Source: an uncultured Opitutia bacterium
GTDB taxonomy: Bacteria > Verrucomicrobiota > Verrucomicrobiia > Opitutales > UBA953
Direction: 5' to 3'
Assembly (NCBI GenBank): GCA_903860195.1
Contig: CAIOPO010000100.1
Coordinates: forward strand, 1-52,922
DNA: 52,922 bases
Shown: in pieces, positions 36,471 to 45,800 of the stretch
Numbering within the stretch: position 1 is the stretch's first letter
Layout: each line of letters opens with the position of its first letter
The notes under the pieces: generated by a model
Told to the model about the DNA's origin: nothing
What the model saw: the letters and a program-made list of their open reading frames with translations, nothing else
Database searches by the model: none
Program-made: the position numbers and the translations under genes

Positions 36471-37598
36471 ATGGAACGCGCGCCCTCGATCCTCCTTCTC
36501 GGACTGGGCGGCGCCGGTTGCTCGATGGTGGCGCGCCTCTCGGCCGCCTTGCCGGCGGAGGTCGGGGCGCTGTTCCTCGACACCGACGAGCGTTCGCTGC
36601 CGGCGGACGCGCGGACGATCCAACTCGGCCGGCAGCAGACGCGCGGCATGGGCACCGGCGGTGAGACGGGGGCCGGCCTGGCCGCCGCGGAGTCCGAGGA
36701 GGTGGCCTTGCGCCGCGCGCTGGCGGGCGCGCCGGTCGTCGTGATCGTCACCGGACTGGGCGGAGGCACGGGCAGCGGGGCCGGACCTTTCGTCGCCGGA
36801 CTCGCCGCCGACTCCGGCGCCACGGTCCTGTGTTTCGCGACGATGCCCTTCTCGCACGAAGGGGAGCGTCGTCAGCGCGAAGCCGACCAGGCCGCGACCG
36901 CGCTGGCGGCGCGCTGCCATGGATTCGTCGCCGTGCACAACGACCTGCTCCTGCAGCAGGTGCCGGCCGATTCCGCGCTGCCCGCGACCTTCGCCGCGGC
37001 CGACGCCTGGGTCGGAGGCGCCATCCGCGGCCTCGCGGCCGCCTTCGCGCCGGGAGCGCTGGTGCCCGCCGATCCGGCGGCCATCCGTTCGATCCTCTCG
37101 ACTCCCGGGTCGCCCACGCTCTGCGCCTTCGGCGCGGGCGAAGGGCCGCGCGCCGCGATGACGGCCGCCCGGGCGGCCGTCGAATGCCCCCTCGCCCACG
37201 GTCCGGGAGCGGTGACCAAGGTCGCCTCGATCTTCGTGCACGTCTCCGGCGGCCCCGAGCTGACCTCGACCGACGCGTTCGACGCCGTGGCCATGGTCCG
37301 CCAAAAGTTCGGCGGCAACACGGCCACGGTGCTGTGCGCGCGCACCGATCCCGGGATGGCCGGCCGGGCCGAAGTCTCCGTGCTCGGAGCCTCGCTGCCC
37401 GAACCGAAGCCGGCCAAGGCGCGCAAGGGGGGCAAGGGGGCCAAGGACGACCAGTCGCAGACGGTGTTCCCCTTCGCCACCGATGACGCGGTGCGGCGCG
37501 GCTTCTTCGGCGGCGCCCCCCTCACGATCGTCGACGGACAGGACATCGACGTGCCCACCTACATCCGCAGGGCGGTGCGGCTGCCCGCGGGCCCCTGA
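36471..37598 (+). CDS. ftsZ: Divergent cell division protein FtsZ
   Basis: Tubulin signature GGGTGSGAGP, ATMPFSHEGERR, GFVAVHNDLLL, C-terminal DIDVPTYIRR peptide; T7 loop is atypical. Confidence 0.88.
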   Translation: MERAPSILLLGLGGAGCSMVARLSAALPAEVGALFLDTDERSLPADARTIQLGRQQTRGMGTGGETGAGLAAAESEEVALRRALAGAPVVVIVTGLGGGTGSGAGPFVAGLAADSGATVLCFATMPFSHEGERRQREADQAATALAARCHGFVAVHNDLLLQQVPADSALPATFAAADAWVGGAIRGLAAAFAPGALVPADPAAIRSILSTPGSPTLCAFGAGEGPRAAMTAARAAVECPLAHGPGAVTKVASIFVHVSGGPELTSTDAFDAVAMVRQKFGGNTATVLCARTDPGMAGRAEVSVLGASLPEPKPAKARKGGKGAKDDQSQTVFPFATDDAVRRGFFGGAPLTIVDGQDIDVPTYIRRAVRLPAGP

Positions 37599-37646
37599 GT
37601 CCGCTTCCCGGTTGCGCCCGTCCCCCGTGCTCCTACGGTGGATGCG

Positions 37647-38867
37647 ATGCCCGCCTTTGACGTCGCCGCCGTCCGCCGCGATTTCCCGATCCTCGGGACT
37701 TCGGTGCGGGGCCGTCCGCTCGTCTACCTGGACAACGCCGCGACCTCCCAGAAGCCGCTCGCGGTCATCCGCCGGCTGGAGCGCTATTACGCTCAGGAGA
37801 ACGCCAACGTCCACCGCGGCGTCCACCTGCTCAGCGAGCAGGCCACCGCGGCCTATGAGTCCGCCCGCGGCACGGTCGCGGCCTTCCTCGGACTGAAGGA
37901 CGCGCGCGGCTGCGTGTTCGTCCGGGGCGCGACCGAGGGCATCAATCTCGTCGCCGAGTCCTGGGGGCGGGCCCATCTCCGGGCCGGGGATGAGATCCTG
38001 CTCACGCACCTGGAGCATCATGCCAACATCGTGCCCTGGCAGGTCGCCGCGGAGCGCGCCGGCGCCCGGGTGGTCGTCGCGCCGGTCACGCCGCGCGGCG
38101 AGGTCGACCTGCCCGCGTTCCGGTCGCTCCTCTCTCCGCGCACGCGGATCGCGGCCTTCTCGCACGTCTCCAACGCGCTCGGCACGGTGAATCCCGCCGC
38201 CGAGATGACGCGCCTGGCCAAGGCCGCCGGCGCCGCCGTGCTCATCGACGGATGCCAGGCGGCCGCGCACTTCAAGGTGGACGTCCCCGCGCTCGGCTGC
38301 GACTTCTACGTCTTCTCGGGCCACAAGACCTTCGGGCCCACCGGCATCGGGGTGCTCTGGGGCCGGCCCGAGCTGCTGGACGCCATGCCGCCCTACCAGA
38401 GCGGAGGCGACATGATCCGGAAGGTCGATTTCGCGGGCACCACTTTCCGCGAGGCTCCGGAGCGTTTCGAGGCGGGCACGCCCGACATCTCCGGCGCCAT
38501 CGGCCTCGCCGCGGCGCTCGACTACTTCATGCCCCTGCAGGCGGCCGCGCACGCCCATGAGCAGGAGTTGCTCGCCGCCGCCACGGAGCGGCTGAAAGGC
38601 GTCAAGGGGCTGACGATCGTCGGTCAGGCGCCCGAGAAGGTCGCCGTACTCTCCTTCACCCTGGAGGGCGCGCACCCGCACGACGTCGGCACGCTGCTCG
38701 ACGCGGACGGCGTCGCCATCCGCACCGGCCACCACTGCTGCATGCCGTTGATGAAGAGCTTCGGGCTCGCCGGCACCGCGCGCGCCTCCTTCGCCTTCTA
38801 CAACACGCTGGAGGAAGTCGAGGTCCTGGCGCGTTCCCTTGAGCGCGTCAGGAAGATGACCGCCTAG
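37647..38867 (+). CDS. sufS: Cysteine desulfurase, SufS type
   Basis: DFPILGTSVRGRPLVYLDNAATSQKPLAVI, THLEHHANIVPWQ, VFSGHKTFGPTGIGVLWG, RTGHHCCMPLM. Confidence 0.94.
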   Translation: MPAFDVAAVRRDFPILGTSVRGRPLVYLDNAATSQKPLAVIRRLERYYAQENANVHRGVHLLSEQATAAYESARGTVAAFLGLKDARGCVFVRGATEGINLVAESWGRAHLRAGDEILLTHLEHHANIVPWQVAAERAGARVVVAPVTPRGEVDLPAFRSLLSPRTRIAAFSHVSNALGTVNPAAEMTRLAKAAGAAVLIDGCQAAAHFKVDVPALGCDFYVFSGHKTFGPTGIGVLWGRPELLDAMPPYQSGGDMIRKVDFAGTTFREAPERFEAGTPDISGAIGLAAALDYFMPLQAAAHAHEQELLAAATERLKGVKGLTIVGQAPEKVAVLSFTLEGAHPHDVGTLLDADGVAIRTGHHCCMPLMKSFGLAGTARASFAFYNTLEEVEVLARSLERVRKMTA

Positions 38868-39979
38868 GCGGCCGAGGTCTCACGCATCAGTCCGAGCAGC
38901 CCCTGCACTTCCCAGTTGCTGGCGCGTGCGGGCAGTCCGAGCAGGCGCCTCGCCTCCTCCACTTCGTCCGGCCGGTTGCCCGGCGGCCATTCCATCCAGG
39001 GCCGCTCGAAGGGCCGGCCGGTCGCGTGCAGGAGCGGCAGCAGGGCGTCGACCGCGACCGTGTCGGCGCGGCCTTCCGGCAGCGCGTGCGCCAGCACTTC
39101 CTGATGGAGCTCCCGGCGGGCCGCATTGACGGACGCATGCGGGCGGTCCGCCCACCGCAGCAGCGACTCACGCCAGGCAGGGTGGGTCCGGTTGAGGTCG
39201 AGATACTGGGCCAGCCGGCGGTAGGGATGTCCCGACGGGCGCAGTCCGCGCAGACGCCACCTTCCGCACTTGCGCATGTAGACGGCGTCAAGGCCGATGA
39301 GCGTCATGGACTCGGGAGTCAGGTCCGCGGCGAGCTCCGACATCGGCGCGCGGTTGCCGCCGGAGCCCAGCGATTCGACCACGAGGGCGTGGCAGGCCGC
39401 AACCCAGCCGCGCTCCTTGAGTCTGGCGGAGGCGTGCGCGGCCTTGCGGACGAAACGGGCCGCGGCCTGCTTGCGGAGGCGGTCCGCGACGTCCTCGCCG
39501 TCTTCCCTCAGGCGGCGGGCGACCGCGTGCGCGCGGCCGCGCAGCTCCAGCAGGGCGTCCTCTTCGGCGAGGTCCTCGAGGTCGCGGGGCAGGTGCGGGA
39601 GCAGGAGCGCGGCTTCGGGGACGCGTCCGGAGGACGTCCTGACCGGCCTGAGGTCCGGCAGCAGCACCGCGTGCAGGACCACGCTTTCGTAAGCGGGGTC
39701 CGTGCCGTGCCCGTGGGCCTCCCAGTCGCCGCAACGCAGGTGGATCTCGACGTCGCCCCGCGTCCGTGCGCCGTCGACGCGCAGTTCTGCGCCCAGGAAG
39801 TCGGGTCCCGCGCCGCGGTTCCAGGCGCCCGGCCGCACGACTTCGATGAGCGCGCCCGAGAGGGCGGGGAGGGGACCGCGCACTTCGCCCGCGGCCCACA
39901 GGCGCTGGATCGCGCGCTCCGCCAGCGTGAACGGGCCGTAAGGCCCCGTGAGTTCCTCGACTTCGTCGTCACGGCTCAT
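38864..39979 (-). CDS. DUF2851 family protein
   Basis: GAGPDFLGAELRVDGARTRGDVEIHLRCGDWEAHGHGTDPAYESVVLHAVL pattern. Confidence 0.8.
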   Translation of the reverse strand: MSRDDEVEELTGPYGPFTLAERAIQRLWAAGEVRGPLPALSGALIEVVRPGAWNRGAGPDFLGAELRVDGARTRGDVEIHLRCGDWEAHGHGTDPAYESVVLHAVLLPDLRPVRTSSGRVPEAALLLPHLPRDLEDLAEEDALLELRGRAHAVARRLREDGEDVADRLRKQAAARFVRKAAHASARLKERGWVAACHALVVESLGSGGNRAPMSELAADLTPESMTLIGLDAVYMRKCGRWRLRGLRPSGHPYRRLAQYLDLNRTHPAWRESLLRWADRPHASVNAARRELHQEVLAHALPEGRADTVAVDALLPLLHATGRPFERPWMEWPPGNRPDEVEEARRLLGLPARASNWEVQGLLGLMRETSAA

Positions 39980-40089
39980 GCCGCAACTTCAACGCCTGCG
40001 GTCGGAGCCGGAAACCCGGACATCGCCCAAGGGTGATGGAGGGGAATGGACTTGAGGGAAGCCCCCAGCCCGCCATCGTCCCTTCTCAG

Positions 40090-40174
40090 GGAGAGGTGGC
40101 AGAGTGGTCGATTGCACCTGACTTGAAATCAGGCGAACCGCAAGGTTCCGGGGGTTCGAATCCCTCCCTCTCCG
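40090..40174 (+). tRNA. tRNA-Ser (anticodon TGA)
   Basis: Acceptor GGAGAGG/CCTCTCC, anticodon arm CCTGA-CTTGAAA-TCAGG, variable arm, T-arm GGGGGTTCGAATCCCTC; CCA not encoded. Confidence 0.95.
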
Positions 40175-40184
40175 CCCCCTTCGC

Positions 40185-41141
40185 ATGAAAGCCCGCCGCA
40201 TCGTCGTCCTGGACGGATACACGCTCAACCCCGGGGACCTGGACTGGACTCCGCTGTCGGAGCTCGGACCGCTCGAGGTTCACGAATGGACCGCCCCCGC
40301 GGACGTGGCGGCGCGCATCGCCGGCGCCGACGTGGTCTTCACGAACAAGACGCCGCTCACCGCTGAGACCCTGTCCGCGGCCCGCGGCCTGCGGTTCGTC
40401 GGCGTGCTGGCCACGGGCTACAACATCGTGGACGTCAAGGCCGCCGAGACTTCGGGCGTGCGGGTGGCCAATGTCCCCGGTTACGGCACGGCGGCGGTCG
40501 CCCAGCACGTTTTCGCGCTGCTGCTCGACCTGACGAATCACGCCGCGCTCGAGGGCGCGGCCGTCGCCGCGGGCGAATGGACCCGTTCCCGCGACTTCTG
40601 CTTCCTGCGGCGGCCGATCGCCGACCTCGAAGGGCGCACCCTGGGCGTGGTGGGGTGGGGCGAGATCGGCCGCGCTGTCGGTCGCATCGGGGCCGCCTTC
40701 GGCATGAAGGTCATCGCCGCGGCCCGGACGCCCAAGTCCGATCCGGCGGCGGAGTTCGTGGGCGTCGAGGAGCTGTTCGCCCGCGCCGACGTCATCAGCC
40801 TGCACTGCCCCCTGACGGACGCCACGCGCGGCCTCGTCTCCGCCGCCATGCTGCGCCGGATGAAGCCGACCGCTTACCTGATCAACACCGCCCGCGGTCC
40901 GCTCGTGGACGAGGCCGCGCTGGCCGCGGCGTTGCGCGACGGTCGCATCGCGGGCGCCGGGCTGGACGTCGTGTGCGTGGAGCCGATGCGGGCGGACTGT
41001 CCTCTGCTCGGAGCGCCGCGCTGCGTCATCACTCCGCACGTGGCGTGGGCCTCGCCCGACGCCCGCCGGAGGCTCATGGACGAGACCGTGGCCAATCTGC
41101 GCGCCTTCCTTGCGGGAGAGCGGCGCAACGCCGTCGTCTGA
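40185..41141 (+). CDS. D-2-hydroxyacid dehydrogenase (glycerate dehydrogenase-like)
   Basis: GVLATGYNIVDVKAAETSGVRVANVPGYGTAAVAQHVFALLL, LGVVGWGEIGRAVGRIGAAFGMKV, NTARGPLVDEAALAAALRDGRIAGAGLDVV. Confidence 0.9.
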   Translation: MKARRIVVLDGYTLNPGDLDWTPLSELGPLEVHEWTAPADVAARIAGADVVFTNKTPLTAETLSAARGLRFVGVLATGYNIVDVKAAETSGVRVANVPGYGTAAVAQHVFALLLDLTNHAALEGAAVAAGEWTRSRDFCFLRRPIADLEGRTLGVVGWGEIGRAVGRIGAAFGMKVIAAARTPKSDPAAEFVGVEELFARADVISLHCPLTDATRGLVSAAMLRRMKPTAYLINTARGPLVDEAALAAALRDGRIAGAGLDVVCVEPMRADCPLLGAPRCVITPHVAWASPDARRRLMDETVANLRAFLAGERRNAVV

Positions 41142-41147
41142 GATCGC

Positions 41148-41957
41148 TCACTTCTTCCGTCCGACCTCGCTGAACTCGCCGCTCAGCTCGAGGTCGGCGG
41201 ACGTCACCCGCACGGGGGCGCCGCCCTCCGGGACTTCGGCCTTCAGCGTCCAGAGGATGCCGTTGACGATGAGCCGGCGGAAGGGCTCCTCGGCGAAGTT
41301 GTCATGGAAGTGCGCGCCCACGAAGCCGAAGGAACGTCCGCCGTCGGGACGTTCAAAAGTCCAGGCCACGGGGTGATCCTCCCCTGCGACCGTGACGCGG
41401 GCGGACGCTTTCGCCGCGGGCAGGAATCTCAGCCGGTAATACCATTCGTCGCGGCAGCTGAAGTCGCTCCAGCCTCGGCCCACGGGATGGCCTTCGGCCA
41501 CGTCACGGACCTTCGCGGTCTCGACCTTGTAGCGGGAGAAGCCTCCCTTCTGCGCGTTGAACCATCCGCCCATCGCGTTGAGCCAGAGTCCGGAAGCCTC
41601 GGGATCGGCGGAGCCGGTGCCCCAGTGGATGGCCGTCAGTCCCACCCCTTCGGCGACCATCCGCGACATGGCTGCGCGCCGCTCCCGGGAGAAGAGGAGG
41701 TCTCCGCCCAGCTTCGTGTGCACGACCACGGCGGAGACGCCCTTCAGGGCGGACTCGTCGGCGGGCCAGCCGCGCGAGACGACGGCCTCCAGTCCCGGCG
41801 TCTGCCGCAGGCATCGGGCGAGCAGCTCGCAGTCGTCCATGTAAGTGTGCGTGCGATAGGGGTGATCCGGCTGCTGTCCGATGAGCAGCACCTTCCTGGG
41901 CTCGGCGCCCGCCAGCGCGGCGAGCAGGAGGGGCAGGGCGGTCAGTGCGGCTTTCAT
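41148..41957 (-). CDS. ThuA-domain protein (secreted)
   Basis: Signal peptide; KVLLIGQQPDHPYRTHTYMDDCELLARCL, GLTAIHWGTG, DEWYYRLRF, HPVAWTFERPDGGRSFGFVGAHFHDNF. Confidence 0.82.
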   Translation of the reverse strand: MKAALTALPLLLAALAGAEPRKVLLIGQQPDHPYRTHTYMDDCELLARCLRQTPGLEAVVSRGWPADESALKGVSAVVVHTKLGGDLLFSRERRAAMSRMVAEGVGLTAIHWGTGSADPEASGLWLNAMGGWFNAQKGGFSRYKVETAKVRDVAEGHPVGRGWSDFSCRDEWYYRLRFLPAAKASARVTVAGEDHPVAWTFERPDGGRSFGFVGAHFHDNFAEEPFRRLIVNGILWTLKAEVPEGGAPVRVTSADLELSGEFSEVGRKK

Positions 41958-42703
41958 CGGTTCTGTTTGCTGGGTTTGAATTCACGGACCTCCCGTTCGA
42001 CTTCCGCCGCCTGCGCCGCGGAGAGCATCCTGTTGGCCACGAGTTCGGCCAGGAGCTTTTTCGTCGGCGAGCGCGGCACGCGCCGAAGGGCGGCGAAGCG
42101 GGGCGGCAGGGCCTGTTCCGCGGCGTCGGCGTGAAGCTCCGCCAGCAAGGTCCATTTGGCGTATTCCCGGTAGTCGGGCTTCAGCGAGCCACTGGAGCCG
42201 GGCGGTGACAACGAAGCCTGGGCGAGCCCCGACATGCCGTAGGCATTGCCCTGGAGCGCGGAGCGCCGGAACCAGTCCGGAAAGCTCGCCACCTCCGACC
42301 GCATGCAGTCCCTTCCGACGATGTGGTATTCGGCCATCACGCGGTCGTAGTCGGGGCCGATGAGGAGCCGTCCGACCGTCTCGTACTCGTGCCGCAGCTG
42401 GTATCGGTTCTGCTCGGCGTCGCGCAGGACCACGGCGAAGGCGGCCTGGGCGTAAGAGTCGCCCCCCTGGGCCTGCCTCTGCAGGGCGTTCGCCACGGAG
42501 TCCAGGTAGTAACGCGGACGCCGCATCTCCTCCTCCCGGTTGCGTCGGTTCTGTTCCGCGGCGGCGATTCTCTGCGCGATTTCGGCGCGACGGCGCTCTT
42601 CCTCGGCATGTTCGCGCTCCCACGCCGACAGCATCAGGCGCCCGAGGAGGCCTGCGACCAGCAGCAGCACCATGATGATGGTGCCTCCCGTCAGCGGCTT
42701 CAT
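41954..42703 (-). CDS. Membrane-anchored Sel1-like repeat protein (paralog A)
   Basis: MKPLTGGTIIMVLLLVAGLLGR TM, charged coiled coil, A-rich Sel1-like helices (SVANALQRQAQGGDSYAQAAFAVVL, FRRSALQGNAYGMSGLAQA). Confidence 0.6.
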   Translation of the reverse strand: MKPLTGGTIIMVLLLVAGLLGRLMLSAWEREHAEEERRRAEIAQRIAAAEQNRRNREEEMRRPRYYLDSVANALQRQAQGGDSYAQAAFAVVLRDAEQNRYQLRHEYETVGRLLIGPDYDRVMAEYHIVGRDCMRSEVASFPDWFRRSALQGNAYGMSGLAQASLSPPGSSGSLKPDYREYAKWTLLAELHADAAEQALPPRFAALRRVPRSPTKKLLAELVANRMLSAAQAAEVEREVREFKPSKQNR

Positions 42704-42844
42704 GGGGTCTTTGGGCATCTTCCCACCATTCAGGCGGACTCCATTCCCGGGTCGAACCTTAAGACTCCGAGGGCCCGTGAATGCCCGCCCGCGGCCCCGC
42801 TTTTACTTGAGGCCTGCGGCGGGGATGGAAACATCTGGGCACGG

Positions 42845-45800
42845 ATGCGCCCCCTCCGAACATGCTTCCTGTTGCCGTTGGCCGCGCTGGCCTTCGCCGG
42901 AAGTCCGCAGGGGGCCGATGAGTTCCGCACCAAGGTCCTGCCGGTGCTGAAGGAGGCCTGTCTGGGCTGCCATTCGACGGAGAAGCAGAAGGGCGACCTC
43001 GATCTCGAGGCATTTGGCGACGCCGCCGCGGTGCGGCGCAATCCCCGCGTCTGGGAGCAGGTGTTCGAGCAAGTCTCCACCGGGGAGATGCCTCCCAAGA
43101 AGGAGCGGCAGCTGTCGTCCGCCGAACGCGCCTTGCTGCTCGAGTGGACCCGCCGCGAGCTGGAGGCGGCCGCGCTCGCCTCGGCCGGCGACCCCGGGCC
43201 GGTGGTCGTGCGCCGTCTCTCGAACTCCGAATACGCCCACACCCTGCGGGACCTCACCGGCGTGCCCTCGCTCGATCCGGGACGGGAGTTCCCGGTGGAC
43301 GGAGCCGCGGGGGAGGGCTTCACGAACGTCGGCGCGGCCCTGGTGATGTCGCCCGCGCTTCTCACCAAGTACCTCGACGCGGCCAAGGAGGTCAGCGAGC
43401 ACCTCGTCCCGCTTCCCGACGGCGTACGGTTCTCCTCCGGCGTCTCGTCGCGCGACTGGACCGACGAGGCCTTGGCCAAGATCCGGAACTTCTACGCCAG
43501 GTACACGGTCACCGCGGCGACCTCGGATGCGGCCGCCACCGTGGACGGCATCAAACTGGACAAGGGCACGGGCGGGGGCCGTGTGCCGCTTGACGCTTAC
43601 TTGGCCGCCCTGCGCGGCGGGAGCAATCGCGAGGGGCTCAGCCCGCGTTATCTGGCCACGCTCAGGTCGGCCTTGGAGTCCTCTTCTCCCTCGCCGCTCA
43701 TGGCTCCTCTGCAGCGCCGGCATCGCGAGGGCGTCCTCAATCAGGCGGACATCGCGCCTTGGCAGTCGGCCCTCTGGCGCTTTTCGACCGTAGGCCAGAT
43801 CGGCAAGAAGGAAGGCGGCAGGGCCTGGCAGGAACCGGTCGAAAGCGTCGCCGGGTCGGTCCAGTTCCGCGAGAAACTCTCCGGCGACGTCACAGTGCGC
43901 CTCGTCGCCGGAGACGCCGGCGACGGCGCGGTCGGCGACCAGGTCGTGTGGGAGCGGCCGCGGCTCAGGGTCGCCGGACGTCCGGAGGTGCCGCTGGACG
44001 ACTTGGCCGGTCTGTTGGCCCATCTTGAATCCAGCATCGGCCGTCACGCCGCCCTGACTCCGCAAGTCTTGCGCGCAGCTTCAGCGGTCGAGGCCGGCGC
44101 CCCTGCCGAACGTGCCGCTGTCGATGCCGGGGTCGACCCCGCGCTGTTGTCCGCCTGGCTCGACTACCTCGGCATCGGTCGTGTGAAGCTCGAACCCCTG
44201 CTGACCAAGAAGGTGCTTTCCGTCCCGGGCCATCCGAAGGTGAGGGGGTGGCAGGGCGACACCGCTCTCAGTGTTCTTGCCAACGCAGGCTACGAGGACG
44301 CGCTCACGCCCGGACTGATACGGCGCGGCGGCGTGGCGGTGCATCCCGCGCCGGACCGTTCGGTCGTGGTCGCCTGGCGCAGCCCCGCGGGCGGAGAGGC
44401 GGTGGTGACCGGGTCGGTGACCGATGCTCACACTGTCTGCGGCAACGGCGTGGCCTGGCAGCTGGAGGCGCGCCGGGGCATGCGCCGCGACGTGCTGGCG
44501 AAGGGCTTGAGCCGGCACGCCCAGCCCTCGTCATTCGGCAAGCTGGCCCCGTTCAGACTTTCGTCCGGCGACGTGATCGCCCTGGTCGTCAGTCCGCGTG
44601 ACCGCAATCACGCCTGTGACCTGACCGCCGTCGACTTCAAGGTCAGCATGAACGGACGTTCCTGGGACCTCTCCCCCGAAGTGTCGCCTGACATCCTGTC
44701 CGGCAATCCGAACGGACCTTGGCATTTCCTGAGTCAGCCCGATGACGGAGAGGACGTGCCCGGCATCCCGAAGGGATCCCTGCTCGCCCAGTGGCGTGAT
44801 GCGACCGATGCCGACACCAGGGAGACGCTCGCCCTGAAAGTGGCCGCTTTGCTGAAGGACGGCGCCGGTGCGGCGCCCTCCGATCAGGCCCTACGGCAGC
44901 AGATGCTGCGTGCATCGGGGCCTTTCCTGGCCGCGTCCCTGGCGTCCTTCAAGCCCGCCACTCCGCGTCGCGAAATCGTCACCTCGGCTCCGTCGGTCCT
45001 CGAACTCAAGCTGCCTGCCTCCCTTGCTGACGGTGCCGAGTTCCTCGTCACCGGCCGGCTTGCCGCCGGTTCGGGCGGGTCCGTGCAGCTGCGCGCAGGC
45101 GTCGCCGCCGAGCGCCTGCCGGCAGGTTCGGTGCCCGGCGCGACCGTGGTCGTCGAGCCCGGATCCGCCGCTGAAGCCCGTTGGCAGGCCGCCTTCGCCG
45201 AGTTCCGCGACCTCTTTCCTCAGGCCCTCTGTTACACCCGCATCGTCCCCGTGGACGAGGGCGTCACGCTGACCCTTTTCTATCGTGAGGATCATCATCT
45301 TCGGCGCCTCATGCTGAACGACGCCGAGGCCGCGGAACTCGACCGCCTCTGGGACGAGCTCCATTTCGTCAGCCAGTCGGCCATCCGGCAGATCGACGCC
45401 TACGAGCAGCTGCATCAGTTCGCCAGCCAGGGGGTCCTGAAGGACACCTTCGTCTCCCTGCGCGAGGGCGTCTACCGGGCGGCCGACGAATTCCGTGCGA
45501 AGATGGTCGCGTCCGAGCCGGCCCAGGTGTCGGCCGTCATCGATTTCGCCGGCCGCGCGTGGCGACGTCCGCTGACCGCCGCCGACCGCGACGGCCTCCG
45601 CCTCCTGTATGACCGCCTCCGCAAGGACGGCCTCGCGCACGACCGTGCGCTGCGTTCCCTGCTGGTGCGGGTGCTGACCTCCTCCGACTTCCTCTACCGC
45701 GGTGAGACCGCGCCGCCCGGCGCCGGCCCCGCTCCGCTCGACGACTGGGAGCTCGCCTCACGCCTCAGCTACTTCCTGTGGTCGTCCGCTCCGGACGACG

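Noticed and set aside
36447-38735. 762-aa minus-strand ORF antisense to ftsZ/sufS
   Set aside because: Shadow frame; composition and lack of domains match other antisense ORFs here (also 31035-33200, 35177-36823, 20906-22828 and 50481-52811).
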